Part shown: in pieces, positions 44,428 to 54,123 of the stretch
Position numbering within the stretch: position 1 is the first letter of the stretch
Layout of the letters: the number at the start of each line of letters is the position of its first letter
Program-made: the position numbers and the translations under genes
Assembly: GCA_018241225.1 (NCBI GenBank)
Contig: JAFEEG010000010.1
Span: forward strand, 372,001 to 436,000
Direction: 5' to 3'
Length of the DNA stretch: 64,000 nt
Source: Pseudomonadota bacterium
GTDB taxonomy: Bacteria; Pseudomonadota; Gammaproteobacteria; Burkholderiales; Burkholderiaceae_C
The notes under the pieces: generated by a model
Told to the model about the DNA's origin: nothing
Seen by the model: only the letters and a program-made list of their open reading frames with translations
Database searches by the model: none

Positions 44428-45602
44428 AGGCCCCGCAGGCGCTCGATCGCTTCCTCAAGGTGCGCCATGGAGCTGGCCGTCGAGAAGCGCACGAAGCGGC
44501 TGGTTTCGGCGGTGCCGAAGTCGCGCCCGGGCGTGATGGCCAGGTGGGCGCGCTTCATCAGCTCGAAGCTGAAATCCCAGCTGCCCGAAACGCCCAGCTG
44601 CTGCGCCATCTGTGTGCAGTCGGCCCAGGCGTAGAAGGCGCCGTCGGGCACCACCGGCACCGGCAGGCCAGCCGCCTGCAGCTGCGGAATGAACCAGTCG
44701 CGCCGCGCCTTGAATTCGCCGCGGCGGCGCTCGTATTCGGCAATGCTCTCGGGCTCGAAGCAGGCCAGGGCCGCGTACTGCGAAATCGTGCTGGCGCAGA
44801 TGAACAGGTTCTGCGCGAGCCGCTCCACCACAGGCACCAGCGCCTCGGGCACCACCAGCCAGCCCAGGCGCCAGCCGGTCATGTTGAAGTACTTGGAGAA
44901 GCTGTTGATGCTGATCACCTGGTCATCGATGGCCAGCGCCGAGTGGCCAAAGGTGTCGTCGTAGGACAAGCCCAGGTAGATCTCGTCGATGAGGGTGATG
45001 CCGCCCTTGCTTTTCACGAACTCGTGGATGCGGCGCAGCTCGTCCGGTGCGATGGAGGTGCCGGTCGGGTTGGAGGGCGAGGCCAGCAGCACGCCGCGCG
45101 TGTTGTCCGTCCAGGCCGACTGCACCTTGGCCGCGGTGAGCTGGAAGCGCTCTTGCGCCGTGGTGGGCACCAGTACCGCAGTGCCCTCGGCTGCGCTCAC
45201 GAAGTGGCGGTTGCACGGGTAGCTCGGGTCGGGCATGAGGATCTCGTCGCCGCGCTCGATCAGGGCCAGGCAGGCCAGCTGAAGCGCCGCCGATGCACCT
45301 GCGGTGACCACGACGCGGCGGGCCGGAACATCCAGGCCGAATCGCTTCGCATACCAGTCGCTGATGCGCTCGCGCAGGGCGTCGAGGCCGACCGCGTGCG
45401 TGTACTGCGTGGCGCCACGGCTCACCGCGCGCGCGGCGGCTTCCTGGACCAGGGGCGGGGCGGTGAAGTCCGGCTCGCCGATGTTCAGGAAGATCATGGG
45501 CCGGTCGCTGTGCGCCACTTCGCGCGCCAGCTGCGAGGCGGCCTTGGCCACCTCCATCACATAGAAGGGTTCGATGCGCTCGGCGCGCGAGGAGATTCTC
45601 AT
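44424..45602 (-). CDS. Class I/II PLP-dependent aminotransferase
   Basis: A 392-residue fold-type I aminotransferase. The cofactor Lys237 is in INSFSKYFNMTGWRLGW. SPSNPTG (175-181), IDEIY and a C-terminal Arg in SRFVRFS bind PLP and the substrate carboxylate. It resembles alanine/aspartate-type enzymes, but the amino acid cannot be told. I chose ATG 45602; the frame above is a shadow of nusB. It sits between nusB and ybgC and is coupled to ybgC by an ATGA overlap. Confidence 0.92.
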   Translation of the reverse strand: MRISSRAERIEPFYVMEVAKAASQLAREVAHSDRPMIFLNIGEPDFTAPPLVQEAAARAVSRGATQYTHAVGLDALRERISDWYAKRFGLDVPARRVVVTAGASAALQLACLALIERGDEILMPDPSYPCNRHFVSAAEGTAVLVPTTAQERFQLTAAKVQSAWTDNTRGVLLASPSNPTGTSIAPDELRRIHEFVKSKGGITLIDEIYLGLSYDDTFGHSALAIDDQVISINSFSKYFNMTGWRLGWLVVPEALVPVVERLAQNLFICASTISQYAALACFEPESIAEYERRRGEFKARRDWFIPQLQAAGLPVPVVPDGAFYAWADCTQMAQQLGVSGSWDFSFELMKRAHLAITPGRDFGTAETSRFVRFSTASSMAHLEEAIERLRGL

Positions 45603-45622
45603 GAGGGGCAGGGCTCTTTCAG

Positions 45623-46156
45623 TCAGGGGCGGGCTTTGCCGGTGGCGCGGTCCGCCTCGACCTCGGCCGCACGCAGCTTGGGCGCCAGGCCGTTGAGCAC
45701 GGCGTTGACGTACTTGTGGCCGTCGGTGCCGCCGAATTCCTTGGCCAGCTCGATGCACTCGTTGAGCACCACGCGCCAGGGCACGTCGGGGCAGTGGCGA
45801 AACTCGTACACGCCGATCCACATGGCCGCATGCTCGATGGGCGAGATCTCGGCCAGCTTGCGGTCCAGCAGCGGAACGATGAGCGCATCGAGTTCGACGG
45901 CCTCGGCGATGCTGCCGTGCAGCAGCGCGTCGTAGTGCGCCGCGTCGGCCTTGTGAAAGCCCGCCAGGTCGCGCGTGAAGGCGTCGATGGCGGCCGGCTC
46001 GTTGCGGCCTACCAGGTGCTGGTAGAGCGCCTGCAGCGCAAACTCGCGTGCGCGGCTGCGGGTGGACTTGGCCGAGGCCTTGCGGGCACCGGTGCTGGTC
46101 AGGCCGCCTCGCGTCTGGCGGGTCGGGCGGCTCGAGGGGTTGGTGTCGTCGGTCAT
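45623..46156 (-). CDS. nusB: Transcription antitermination factor NusB
   Basis: A 177-residue NusB with a 35-residue Ser/Arg/Thr-rich N-terminal extension before the helical core ([47 protein letters not shown]). It binds boxA RNA with NusE in rRNA antitermination. Its start overlaps the ribH stop by 4 bases; the ribH-nusB pairing is widespread in bacteria. Confidence 0.97.
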   Translation of the reverse strand: MTDDTNPSSRPTRQTRGGLTSTGARKASAKSTRSRAREFALQALYQHLVGRNEPAAIDAFTRDLAGFHKADAAHYDALLHGSIAEAVELDALIVPLLDRKLAEISPIEHAAMWIGVYEFRHCPDVPWRVVLNECIELAKEFGGTDGHKYVNAVLNGLAPKLRAAEVEADRATGKARP

Positions 46157-46617
46157 GCCAGGCGTGCCAGGAGTTGGGCCATTTCGACTGCCACCTGGGC
46201 CGCATCGCGTCCCTTTTCGACCTGGCGCGCTTCGGCCTGCGCATGGTTCTCGGTGGTGAGGATCGCGTTGGCAATCGGCAGGCGATAGTCCAGCGCCACG
46301 CGGCTCACGCTGGCGCCCGATTCGTTGGCCACCAGCTCGAAGTGATAGGTCTCGCCGCGGATGATGCAGCCCAGCGCGATCAGCGCCTGGAAGCCACCGC
46401 GCTCGGCCAGTGCCTGCAGCGCGGTCGCCACCTCGAGCGCGCCGGGCACGCTCACGTGCTCGATGTCGCTTGCGGCCACGCCCAGCGCTTCGAGCTCGCC
46501 CTTGCAGGCCTGCGCCAGCGCGTTGGTGATGTCTTCGTTGAAGCGCGCCTGCACGATGCCGATGCGCAGCCCCTTGCCGTCGAGCGGCTGCACCGCTCCC
46601 TTGTTTGCACCTTGCAT
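46153..46617 (-). CDS. ribH: 6,7-dimethyl-8-ribityllumazine synthase
   Basis: A 154-residue lumazine synthase that joins the ribitylaminopyrimidine and dihydroxybutanone phosphate. Family motifs are [48 protein letters not shown] and [15 protein letters not shown]. It is separated from ribB by 13 bases and overlaps nusB. Length is standard for the pentamer/icosahedral-type enzyme. Confidence 0.97.
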   Translation of the reverse strand: MQGANKGAVQPLDGKGLRIGIVQARFNEDITNALAQACKGELEALGVAASDIEHVSVPGALEVATALQALAERGGFQALIALGCIIRGETYHFELVANESGASVSRVALDYRLPIANAILTTENHAQAEARQVEKGRDAAQVAVEMAQLLARLA

Positions 46618-46630
46618 GGTGTTTTCTTCC

Positions 46631-47791
46631 TTAGTCTTTTTTCGTGATGTAGCCGGCGATTTCCAGCCCGTAGCCCGCGGCCATGCTGGGCATGCGTCGG
46701 GGCGTGCCCAGCAGGTTCATGCGGCGCACGCCGCATTCGCGCAAGATCTGCGCGCCGATGCCGTAGCTGCGCAGGTCCATCCGGCCGCGCTCGGGGGCTT
46801 GCGCCGGTCGAGCCTTGCCTTCGAACTGGGCCACCAGTTCTTCGCCCGATTCGCCGCAGTTCAGGAACACCGCCACGCCTTTGCCTTCGGCCGCGATGTG
46901 CGCCAGGCTTGCGTCCAGGCTCCAGGAGTGCATGGACCGGTTCACTTCAAGTGCGTCGAGCACCGACAGCGGCTCGTGCACGCGCACCGGCACGGTTTCG
47001 TCGGCTTCCCAGCGGCCACGCACCAGCGCCAGGTGCACGCCGTTGCTGGGCGTGTCGCGGAAGGCATGGGCGGTGAACCAGCCAGCGGCGGTCTGGATCT
47101 CGCGGCAGCCGACTCTCTCGACCAGCGTTTCGTGGTGGCTGCGGTGCTCGATGAGGGCCGCAATGGTTCCGATCTTGATGCCGTGCTCGGCCGCGAAGAT
47201 CTGCAGGTCGGGCAGGCGCGCCATGGTGCCGTCCTCGTTCATCACTTCGCAGATGACGGAGGCGGGCGAGCAGCCGGCCATGGCAGCCAGGTCGCAGCCG
47301 GCTTCGGTGTGGCCCGCGCGCATGAGCACGCCGCCGTCCACCGCTTGCAGCGGGAAGATGTGGCCGGGTTGCACCAGGTCCGATGCCACCGCGTTGCGTG
47401 CCACCGCCGCCTGCACCGTGCGGGCGCGGTCGGCGGCCGAGATGCCGGTGGTCACGCCTTCTGCCGCCTCGATCGAGACCGTGAAGGCGGTGGAATGCTT
47501 GGCGCCGTTGCGCGCCACCATGGGCGGCAGCTGCAGGCGCTCGCACATCTCGCGCGACAGCGTCAGGCAGATCAGGCCGCGCGCGTGGCGGGCCATGAAG
47601 TTGATGGCCTCGGGCGTGATGTGGTCGGCGGCGATGACGATGTCGCCTTCGTTCTCGCGGTCTTCCTCGTCCACGAGGATGACCATGCGCCCGGCGCGCA
47701 GTTCCTCGACGATTTCCTCGACGGGGGAAATGGGCGCTGCCGGACGGTTCGTGCCTGCGGCGCTGGCAATGGGGGTGACGTTGCCGGTCAT
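46631..47791 (-). CDS. ribB: 3,4-dihydroxy-2-butanone 4-phosphate synthase with degenerate GTP cyclohydrolase II domain
   Basis: A 386-residue two-domain protein. The N-terminal DHBP synthase domain (about 23-222) has its acidic metal site in [12 protein letters not shown] (41-52) and HTEAGCDLA. The C-terminal half aligns with GTP cyclohydrolase II. However, the zinc-binding Cys cluster (normally an RCDCGEQ-type block after VHEP) is missing: residues 271-292 read [20 protein letters not shown] and no Cys follows until 312. It should therefore work as RibB only, with a real RibA elsewhere. It overlaps ribE by ATGA. Confidence 0.9.
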   Translation of the reverse strand: MTGNVTPIASAAGTNRPAAPISPVEEIVEELRAGRMVILVDEEDRENEGDIVIAADHITPEAINFMARHARGLICLTLSREMCERLQLPPMVARNGAKHSTAFTVSIEAAEGVTTGISAADRARTVQAAVARNAVASDLVQPGHIFPLQAVDGGVLMRAGHTEAGCDLAAMAGCSPASVICEVMNEDGTMARLPDLQIFAAEHGIKIGTIAALIEHRSHHETLVERVGCREIQTAAGWFTAHAFRDTPSNGVHLALVRGRWEADETVPVRVHEPLSVLDALEVNRSMHSWSLDASLAHIAAEGKGVAVFLNCGESGEELVAQFEGKARPAQAPERGRMDLRSYGIGAQILRECGVRRMNLLGTPRRMPSMAAGYGLEIAGYITKKD

Positions 47792-48444
47792 GGTTGTGTG
47801 TCTTTCTGTGGGGGCACGGCAATGGCGCCGGCCTGCAACATGCGTTCGACGTAGCGGGCGACGGTGTCGATCTCGAGGTTGACCTGGCTGCCTTCGCGCA
47901 ACTGGCCCAGCGAGGTGTTCTCGACCGTGTGGGGGATCAGGTTGATGCTGATCTCGCAGCCATCGGCCAGGTCCTGCACGGAATTGACCGTGAGGCTCGC
48001 ACCGTTGACGGTGATGGAGCCCTTGTAGGCCAGGAAGCGCGCCAGGCTGGTGGGCACCAGCACGCGCAGCTCCCAGCTCTCGCCGATGGGGGCAAAGCGG
48101 CTGACCTTGCCGATGCCGTCGACGTGGCCCGAGACGATGTGTCCGCCCAGCCGGTCGTGCGCGCGCAAGGCCTTCTCGAGGTTGACCTGGGCGCCCGGGT
48201 CGGTCAGGCCAGCGGTCTTGTCGAGCGATTCGGCGGAGATGTCGATGGTGAACTCCTGGCGCGCGGGGTCCAGGGTGGTCACCGTCATGCAGGCGCCGTT
48301 GAGGGCGATGCTGTCACCGAGTCCCACATCGTCGAGGTAGGCGGGCGGCGCCGCGATATGCAGGCGCTTGCCGTGCGATGAAGAGCTTCCGAGGTCGTGG
48401 ACGGCGGCGATGCGCCCCACGCCGGTAATGATTCCGGTGAACAT
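47788..48444 (-). CDS. ribE: Riboflavin synthase (alpha subunit)
   Basis: A 218-residue enzyme made of two similar lumazine-binding barrels. It starts [12 protein letters not shown] and has the second-repeat marks [14 protein letters not shown] and [16 protein letters not shown]. It dismutates two molecules of ribityllumazine to riboflavin. It overlaps ribB by 4 bases and is 52 bases downstream of ribD. Length is standard. Confidence 0.97.
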   Translation of the reverse strand: MFTGIITGVGRIAAVHDLGSSSSHGKRLHIAAPPAYLDDVGLGDSIALNGACMTVTTLDPARQEFTIDISAESLDKTAGLTDPGAQVNLEKALRAHDRLGGHIVSGHVDGIGKVSRFAPIGESWELRVLVPTSLARFLAYKGSITVNGASLTVNSVQDLADGCEISINLIPHTVENTSLGQLREGSQVNLEIDTVARYVERMLQAGAIAVPPQKDTQP

Positions 48445-48496
48445 TTGCGCATTTTAAAAGGCTCCGGCGCCGCGAGGCCCGTCCGGGGGTGTTGCG

Positions 48497-49606
48497 CTAC
48501 GCGAACCAGCCGGATCGCCCGGCCAGCCGGGCGATGAGGCGCAGGTCGGAGCCGATTGATTCCACAGAGCGAAATTCCAGTTCCACGGCCTGGGCCAGCG
48601 TCTGCAGGGGGCCCTGGGCGTGGATCTGGCTGGCCATGTCCATGCCGGCGCCGATGAGCTTGGGGGCCAGATAGAGCAGCAGTTCGTCGACCTGGCCTTC
48701 GCGCAGGAACGAGCCGTTGAGCTTGTGGCCGGCTTCGACGTGCAGTTCGTTGACCTCGCGGGCGGCCAGGTCCTGCAGCAGGGCGGGCAGGTCGACCTTG
48801 CCCTGCGCATTGGGCAGGTAGCGCACGTCCACGCCGCGGGCCTGCAGCGGGGCGGCTTTATCGGCGTTGGGCTTGGCGGCGTAGATCCAGACCGGACGCT
48901 CGGGTGTGTCGAACAGGCGCGCGTCGGGCGGCGTCTGCAGGTGGCTGTCGACGATGACCAGCGGGGGCTGGCGCGGCGTTTCGACCTCGCGCACGTCCAG
49001 GCGCGGATCGTCTTCGAGCACCGTGCCCACGCCGGTCAGCACGGCACCGGCGCGGGCGCGCCAGGCATGGCCGTCGGTGCGGGCGGCATGGCTGGTGATC
49101 CATTGGCTCACGCCGTTTTCGAGGGCGGTCTTGCCATCCAGCGAGGCGGCGAGCTTCATGCGCACCCAGGGCGTCTTGCGCAGCATGCGGCTGAAAAAGC
49201 CGATGTTGAGTTCGCGTGCCTCTTCTTCGCCCGGGCCGACCTCGACCGCGATGCCCGCGGCGCGCAACCGCTCGAAGCCCTGGCCGGCCACCAGCGGATT
49301 GGGGTCTGCCAGCGATGCCACGACCTTGCCGACGCGTGCCGTCGCCAGCGCGTCGCAGCAAGGTCCGGTGCGGCCGTGGTGGGCGCAGGGTTCAAGGGTG
49401 ACGTAGACGGTGGCGCCTTCGACCGAACGGCCGCGTGCCTGGGCATCGCGCAGGGCCATGATCTCGGCGTGCGGCCCGCCCGTTCGCTGGGTGTGCCCGA
49501 CGCCGATCACATCGCCGCCGGGCGCGACGATCACGCAGCCGACGGCCGGATTGGGAGGTGCCACGCGCTGGGCTTCGCGCGCGGCCTGGAGGGCAAGCTG
49601 CATCAT
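48497..49606 (-). CDS. ribD: Bifunctional riboflavin deaminase/reductase RibD
   Basis: A 369-residue fusion. The N-terminal deaminase has its zinc ligands in PHAEIMAL (His46, Glu48 as base) and LEPCAHHGRTGPCCDAL (Cys74, Cys83). The C-terminal reductase (about 150-369) includes WVRMKLAASLDGKTAL and VDELLLYLAPKLIG. It carries out steps two and three of riboflavin synthesis. The pilE stop is 39 bases upstream, and no FMN riboswitch is visible before any rib gene here, so these genes appear constitutive or read through from upstream. Confidence 0.96.
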   Translation of the reverse strand: MMQLALQAAREAQRVAPPNPAVGCVIVAPGGDVIGVGHTQRTGGPHAEIMALRDAQARGRSVEGATVYVTLEPCAHHGRTGPCCDALATARVGKVVASLADPNPLVAGQGFERLRAAGIAVEVGPGEEEARELNIGFFSRMLRKTPWVRMKLAASLDGKTALENGVSQWITSHAARTDGHAWRARAGAVLTGVGTVLEDDPRLDVREVETPRQPPLVIVDSHLQTPPDARLFDTPERPVWIYAAKPNADKAAPLQARGVDVRYLPNAQGKVDLPALLQDLAAREVNELHVEAGHKLNGSFLREGQVDELLLYLAPKLIGAGMDMASQIHAQGPLQTLAQAVELEFRSVESIGSDLRLIARLAGRSGWFA

Positions 49607-49645
49607 GGACGTGCAGCATAGCGGCCAGCGGGGCGCAGCGCAGTC

Positions 49646-50101
49646 TCAACGGTTCCAGCAGTCGGCCACCTTCGCCTGGTTTCCCTGGAGGCCGCGCTCC
49701 CCGGTGCTGCTGAGCGTGAACGTGCCGCACGCGTCATCGGCCTGGGCGCCTTGCGGCGTGGCGCGCAGCATGAATCGGCTGGCGGCATCGACGGCATCCA
49801 GCGGCGGCTGACGGGATATGGCGTATTGCCCGCCGGGCACGCTCGACAAGGCCTCGGGCACTTCGGCGTTGGCGAAGGAGCCGCTGGCCGTGGCTTCGCG
49901 TTCCAGGCGGTGCGCAGCCTGCAACAGTGCCGAGCGGGCCTTGGCGCGGTGCGCGCGCCGCAAATATGCGTTGTACGAAGGCAGTGCCACGCTCGCAAGG
50001 ATGGCAACCAGGACCAGGACGATCAGCATCTCGATCAGGGTGAAAGCGCGGCCGGGGCGGCGGCGCGGTTGAAACATGGGTAGCTTGGGTTTTCTCATCA
50101 T
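49646..50101 (-). CDS. pilE: Type IV pilin-like protein PilE
   Basis: A 151-residue prepilin. The cleavage region is PGRA/FTLIEMLIVLVLVAIL with Ala19 instead of the usual Gly at position -1, followed by Phe20 and Glu24 (+5) and one hydrophobic helix. The mature domain has a C-terminal Cys pair (CGTFTLS, DCW) of the minor pilin type. It overlaps pilY1 by ATGA and closes the fimT-pilV-pilW-pilX-pilY1-pilE operon. As the last gene it is probably a minor pilin, not the main fibre subunit. Confidence 0.92.
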   Translation of the reverse strand: MMRKPKLPMFQPRRRPGRAFTLIEMLIVLVLVAILASVALPSYNAYLRRAHRAKARSALLQAAHRLEREATASGSFANAEVPEALSSVPGGQYAISRQPPLDAVDAASRFMLRATPQGAQADDACGTFTLSSTGERGLQGNQAKVADCWNR

Positions 50102-52635
50102 TGCAGCTGCCGCCAGCCTGCCCGACGGGCCACGAAGTCAAGGCGGCGGCGGGACGTTTCCTGCGGCGTGCCTTCGCCGAAGGTGATGGTGCGCTCCTGC
50201 CCTGCGCGCTTGAGCTGTATGGAGGGTGCACTGCCCAGTTCGATGCGAGACGCGTTCAAGGCCGCCATCACATCTCCATAGAGCTGCGATTCAGGGCGAG
50301 CGCCATCGAGGGCGTTGAGGGTCGTGCGGAAGATTCGTGTGGCCGGTGGCTCGCAGGACTCGGGCAGCGTGGTCTGCCTGAAGGCCGCGGACGGCGCCAG
50401 GCTGAGCACGTCCACCAGCTTGCCGTCGAATCGCTGGGGGTTCGCGATGACGCGCTCGCCCGCCATCGGAAGGTCGAGGTACCAGCCTCGGCTTGTCGTT
50501 GTCGGCTTGGCCGCGACCGCTTGCTGGGTCGATGTCCAGAGCAGACGGCCCGAGCTCATGCCCACCGGCTCGGGCGCGACGGCCTGCTGCACCAGGGAGG
50601 ACCTGTCTGCTGGCGCCATGCCCGCATCGCCCGCATCGCCCGCATCGAGGACCCCGTAGATCGACTGGGTGCTGGCATCACTTCGGTCGGCGTCGCTCAG
50701 CAAGCGGCCGGTGCCCACCACGACCATGCGCCCGCCCGCAGGGTGAGGTATGACCAGCGGCGCAGCGGTGATGGGCTGCGCCATGCCCTTGGCATCGTGC
50801 GCCATCAGCAGCGGCTTGCCACCGGAAGCGAGCTTCCAGTTGCCGGCGTCGCGCCCGGCCAGGTCGAACTTCCAGAGGGCACCCTGCAGGTCGCCCGCGT
50901 AGGCGGCATCCGGCACGCGGTCGCCGTCCAGGTCCACCAGTCGCGCAGCTGCCAGGCCGTTGCTGCCGGCTTCGCCCGCTTGCAGTTTCAGCAGTTCGCG
51001 CGCGCCGTCGAGAAACTGGATCAGCAGCACCGCTTGCTGGCGCGCGCTGCCGTAGCCGTTGCCGATGACCACGGCCCAGCGGCCATTGTTGAGCCTCGCG
51101 ATCTGCCAGGTGCCCGACGTTTCGCTGACCGGTGCGCCGGTGATGCGGCCGATGTCCGGGTCTTGGCTTGCCGTGGTGTCGAGCAAGACCAGCCGGGTTG
51201 CGGCGTCTGCCTCGGCCAGACCCTCGACAGGGTCGGTCACGTCCAGCACGAAGTAGCCGGGGCCTCCCGCGCCCATGAAGCCGGCGAGCAGCGTCCTGCT
51301 GCGGCCTGACTCGTCGATCATGTCTGCCGTCCACGGCGAGCCATCGACAAGATAGGCGTGGCGGTAGCTGGGGCGCGCGAGTTGCGCCAGGCTGGCATAA
51401 GCCCCTTGGGGAACGTATGCAAACAACTCGGCGCCCGTGTCCGCAGAAAAGGCATGCAGCATGCCGTCGTTGCCGCCAAGAAATAGCATCGGCGCCCTGG
51501 CTGGCGTCAAGTTGCTTGCCGGGCGGCCCGGCAAATGCCAGAGCGCCGAGTTGACCGAATCGCCCTGGCGCGAATCGCGGTTGCGAAAGCCGCCGCCATT
51601 GGATTGTTCGCCGTTGCGTTCGCCGCGCAGGTAGTCCAGGCGCTGCTCGCCCAGCGAGTCGCCATCGCTCAGGGCGGCTTGCTGCGACGGTGCGAGCTGT
51701 GCCCAGCGAAAGGGCGTCGCGAAGAGCTTGCCGCTGGCGCCGTGGCTGGTGAGGATGAGTCGGGTGGTCGGGGTGCGCTTGTCCAGCAGGCTGGCGCTGG
51801 TGTGCGCCAGCGTGGTGTCGTCGTCGCGCTGGCCCCATGCAGGGAGACTGCTGCTGGTGTCGCCAAGGGCTTGCACCGATACATCTCCGCTCCAACGCGC
51901 CGCATCGAAGCGCGATGCAAAGATCATGGGCGCTGCCGTGGTGGCGGGCGTGAAGTTGCTGGAAGCCGCCAAGGACGCGATGGTTCGGGTCCGCAGGCTC
52001 CAGCTTTGCGCCAACAGGTTGTCGACAGCCTCAGAGAGTTGGCCGGTAGCGTCGGTTCGGCTGGTGTCGATGCGGCGCACCGATGGCGCCGGGGGCGCGC
52101 TGGGCGCGGTGTCCCCTGCGTCTTGAATGGGCGTGGCGAGCAGCACATGGCTCGTGCGGCAGGCCAGTCGTGGGTTGGCTTGCACGTCGCCCTGCAGGTA
52201 GGCCTGGGCCTTGGCGAGCAAGGACCCCGCAGAGGTGCCGGCAAGTTGCCTTGTACTGTCCGCAGCAAGGGCATCAAAAAGCGCGGCAAGTTCATTGCGC
52301 CGCGCGTCGTCCAGTGACCGGGGTGCGTTGTGCCCCACGCACAGCGCTCCGTTGTCCGGCAGTGCCTCGCATCGCTGCCCGACCTGCCAGCCCAGGCGCA
52401 TGCTCGCATCGGGGGCGCGTTCGGCGCCGAAGCTGCGTCGCACCGCTTGGGGAAACTGGGCAGGCTGCAGGTCGCCGTCGATGGCCAGGAGCACATTCGG
52501 CGCGGGAATCTTCCCGTCGACCAGCATCGGGGCGGTCGAAAAATCAGATGCGGCGTCGGCATGGACCGTCACGCACGCGAAGGCCACGGCCAGCGCCACG
52601 CCCGCACCACTCGCCGCGCACCTTCTGCTCGTCAC
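50098..52635 (-). CDS. pilY1: Type IV pilus assembly/adhesin protein PilY1
   Basis: An 845-residue exported protein: signal peptide (about 1-27, ending VHADA), a divergent N-terminal region and a C-terminal beta-propeller (about 400-800). The propeller has FLGGNDGMLHAFSADTGAELFAYVP and a calcium-binding loop DLDGDRVPD (about residue 565). I see no clear von Willebrand A motif, so this is a short form. PilY1 sits at the pilus tip and affects adhesion and retraction. The start is GTG 52635, overlapping the pilX stop as GTGA. Confidence 0.9.
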   Translation of the reverse strand: MTSRRCAASGAGVALAVAFACVTVHADAASDFSTAPMLVDGKIPAPNVLLAIDGDLQPAQFPQAVRRSFGAERAPDASMRLGWQVGQRCEALPDNGALCVGHNAPRSLDDARRNELAALFDALAADSTRQLAGTSAGSLLAKAQAYLQGDVQANPRLACRTSHVLLATPIQDAGDTAPSAPPAPSVRRIDTSRTDATGQLSEAVDNLLAQSWSLRTRTIASLAASSNFTPATTAAPMIFASRFDAARWSGDVSVQALGDTSSSLPAWGQRDDDTTLAHTSASLLDKRTPTTRLILTSHGASGKLFATPFRWAQLAPSQQAALSDGDSLGEQRLDYLRGERNGEQSNGGGFRNRDSRQGDSVNSALWHLPGRPASNLTPARAPMLFLGGNDGMLHAFSADTGAELFAYVPQGAYASLAQLARPSYRHAYLVDGSPWTADMIDESGRSRTLLAGFMGAGGPGYFVLDVTDPVEGLAEADAATRLVLLDTTASQDPDIGRITGAPVSETSGTWQIARLNNGRWAVVIGNGYGSARQQAVLLIQFLDGARELLKLQAGEAGSNGLAAARLVDLDGDRVPDAAYAGDLQGALWKFDLAGRDAGNWKLASGGKPLLMAHDAKGMAQPITAAPLVIPHPAGGRMVVVGTGRLLSDADRSDASTQSIYGVLDAGDAGDAGMAPADRSSLVQQAVAPEPVGMSSGRLLWTSTQQAVAAKPTTTSRGWYLDLPMAGERVIANPQRFDGKLVDVLSLAPSAAFRQTTLPESCEPPATRIFRTTLNALDGARPESQLYGDVMAALNASRIELGSAPSIQLKRAGQERTITFGEGTPQETSRRRLDFVARRAGWRQLQ

Positions 52636-53336
52636 GAATCCACTCGTTTCCAGACCAGGAGGCCTTGCACCACCGCACGCGTGGCCGGCTTGTTGCCCTC
52701 GGCCATGGCGGTGATTCGAAAGATGTAGGGATTGTCGACATCGGGCGCGATATCGGCGTTGTCGGCGGGCGCCGGCGCAGACGCGTCGAAGGCCAGCACT
52801 TCCACCCAGTACCAGCCCTTGTTGGCGAGCAGGGCATTGGTCGCCAGGGGCGAGGGCGCGCCGCTGAACTCTCCGTAGTGCGCTGCCGCGGACTTGACCT
52901 TGTCCAGTTCCGCGGCGGGCAGTCGCCAGAACTCTGGCGCAAGGCCTTCGGGCAGGCAGATGCCTTGGGCGCATTGGGGGGACTTGGCGGCAAGCCAGTC
53001 GCGAACCGGGTCGAATTCGACGGGGCCGTCCTGTGGAAACCAGACTGTGCCTTCGGCCAGGGCAGGCGGGCCGCGACGGCGGCAACTGTGTTCGTACTCG
53101 GGGCCGTCTTCTCGACAAGGGCCGCCGTTGGGTGCGCGGCCCTGAATGTCGAGTTCCGCGTCGTGCAGCAGCGCTTGGGCATTGGACAGGGCCCGCTGGT
53201 AGTCTGCGTCGGTTCCGGTGATCAGTTCGTTGAACCAGGCTGTGCGCAGCGCGCCGCCGAGCACCAGCGCAGCCAGCAGGACCAGGACGGACACCACCAG
53301 AAGCGCCACGCCTTGCTGAGAATGCCGGGCCGCCAT
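52632..53336 (-). CDS. pilX: Minor pilin PilX
   Basis: A 234-residue prepilin with cleavage in SQQG/VALLVVSVLVLLAALVLGG (Gly9). The residue at +5 is Val, not Glu, as is usual for PilX/GspK-like tip pilins. The mature part has several Cys residues (CREDGPEYEHSC, CAQGIC). It is coupled to pilY1 by the GTGA overlap and one base after the pilW stop. Assignment rests on this N-terminus and the operon position. Confidence 0.88.
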   Translation of the reverse strand: MAARHSQQGVALLVVSVLVLLAALVLGGALRTAWFNELITGTDADYQRALSNAQALLHDAELDIQGRAPNGGPCREDGPEYEHSCRRRGPPALAEGTVWFPQDGPVEFDPVRDWLAAKSPQCAQGICLPEGLAPEFWRLPAAELDKVKSAAAHYGEFSGAPSPLATNALLANKGWYWVEVLAFDASAPAPADNADIAPDVDNPYIFRITAMAEGNKPATRAVVQGLLVWKRVDS

Positions 53337-53337
53337 T

Positions 53338-54123
53338 TCAGCCTTCCGAGGATGCGTTCAGCATGAAGAGCTTGCGTGTCACCAGCGTCATGCGGCCCTC
53401 GTCGCCGGTTTCGCGGCGTTCACATCCGACGTACTGGCGCCCCGGTGTTCGCAGGCGCTGCTCGCCGCGAAGCTCCAGGCACACCTCCACCGCCTGGACT
53501 GCCGGCCACATCTGCGCCGATTCGATCTCGCTGGCCAGCATGACGCGGACCCGGCTGCCCCAAAGAACGCGATAGCGCAGCTTGAACGACGCCACGCCAC
53601 CGATGAGCGGCTGGTTCTGAGAGCCGGTCTTGCAGCCCAGGTTGCCCTTGGCATCCACCTGGAAGAGGGCTTGTGTCATGGCGCCAGGCGCTGCCTCGTG
53701 GCCGAGACAGTCGCGCTGCAAGCTCGGCAGGAGCGGGGGCGAGGTATGCACGAGCAACAGGCTGTCGCTTGCGCCGGGTGCTCCTTCCGTGCCGTACACG
53801 CGGTTGGCGTCGGGTGCGAAAGCAGATGGCGAGGCGAACCGGAAGCTGGCCGTGCCGATGGGGCTGGCCTGCAGTTCGAGCGAGCCCGCAGAGCGGACTT
53901 GCCGCCCGATCGTGCGCAGCGCGTACGACGCCTGCTGCTGGAGCGCAGTCATTTCGTGAATGGATGCGGCTGCGTCCCGGGCGATCATCAACGCCGCAAT
54001 TGCCGCCGCCACAGCCAGGCCCGCCAGGGTCAGCGCGACCATCAGCTCAATGAGCATCGTCCCGGCGCAATGCATCGGATTGCATGGAGCGCAATGCCTG
54101 GCCATGCGCCTACGGATGGACAT
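53338..54123 (-). CDS. pilW: Minor pilin PilW
   Basis: A 261-residue prepilin, cleaved at CAG/TMLIELMVALTLAGLAV with Gly21 and Glu26 at +5. The C-terminal part is typical of PilW (VASFKLRYRVLWGSRVRVML, VQAVEVCLELRG). The start is ATG 54123 (MSIRRRMARH) or ATG 54105; the first overlaps the pilV stop by 14 bases and neither has a clear ribosome site. It belongs to the minor pilin priming complex. Confidence 0.87.
   Translation of the reverse strand: MSIRRRMARHCAPCNPMHCAGTMLIELMVALTLAGLAVAAAIAALMIARDAAASIHEMTALQQQASYALRTIGRQVRSAGSLELQASPIGTASFRFASPSAFAPDANRVYGTEGAPGASDSLLLVHTSPPLLPSLQRDCLGHEAAPGAMTQALFQVDAKGNLGCKTGSQNQPLIGGVASFKLRYRVLWGSRVRVMLASEIESAQMWPAVQAVEVCLELRGEQRLRTPGRQYVGCERRETGDEGRMTLVTRKLFMLNASSEG

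Noticed and set aside
46153..49646. FMN riboswitch before the riboflavin genes
   Set aside because: Gaps between the rib genes are 0-52 bases and carry no RFN-element core; the gap before ribD is only 39 bases.
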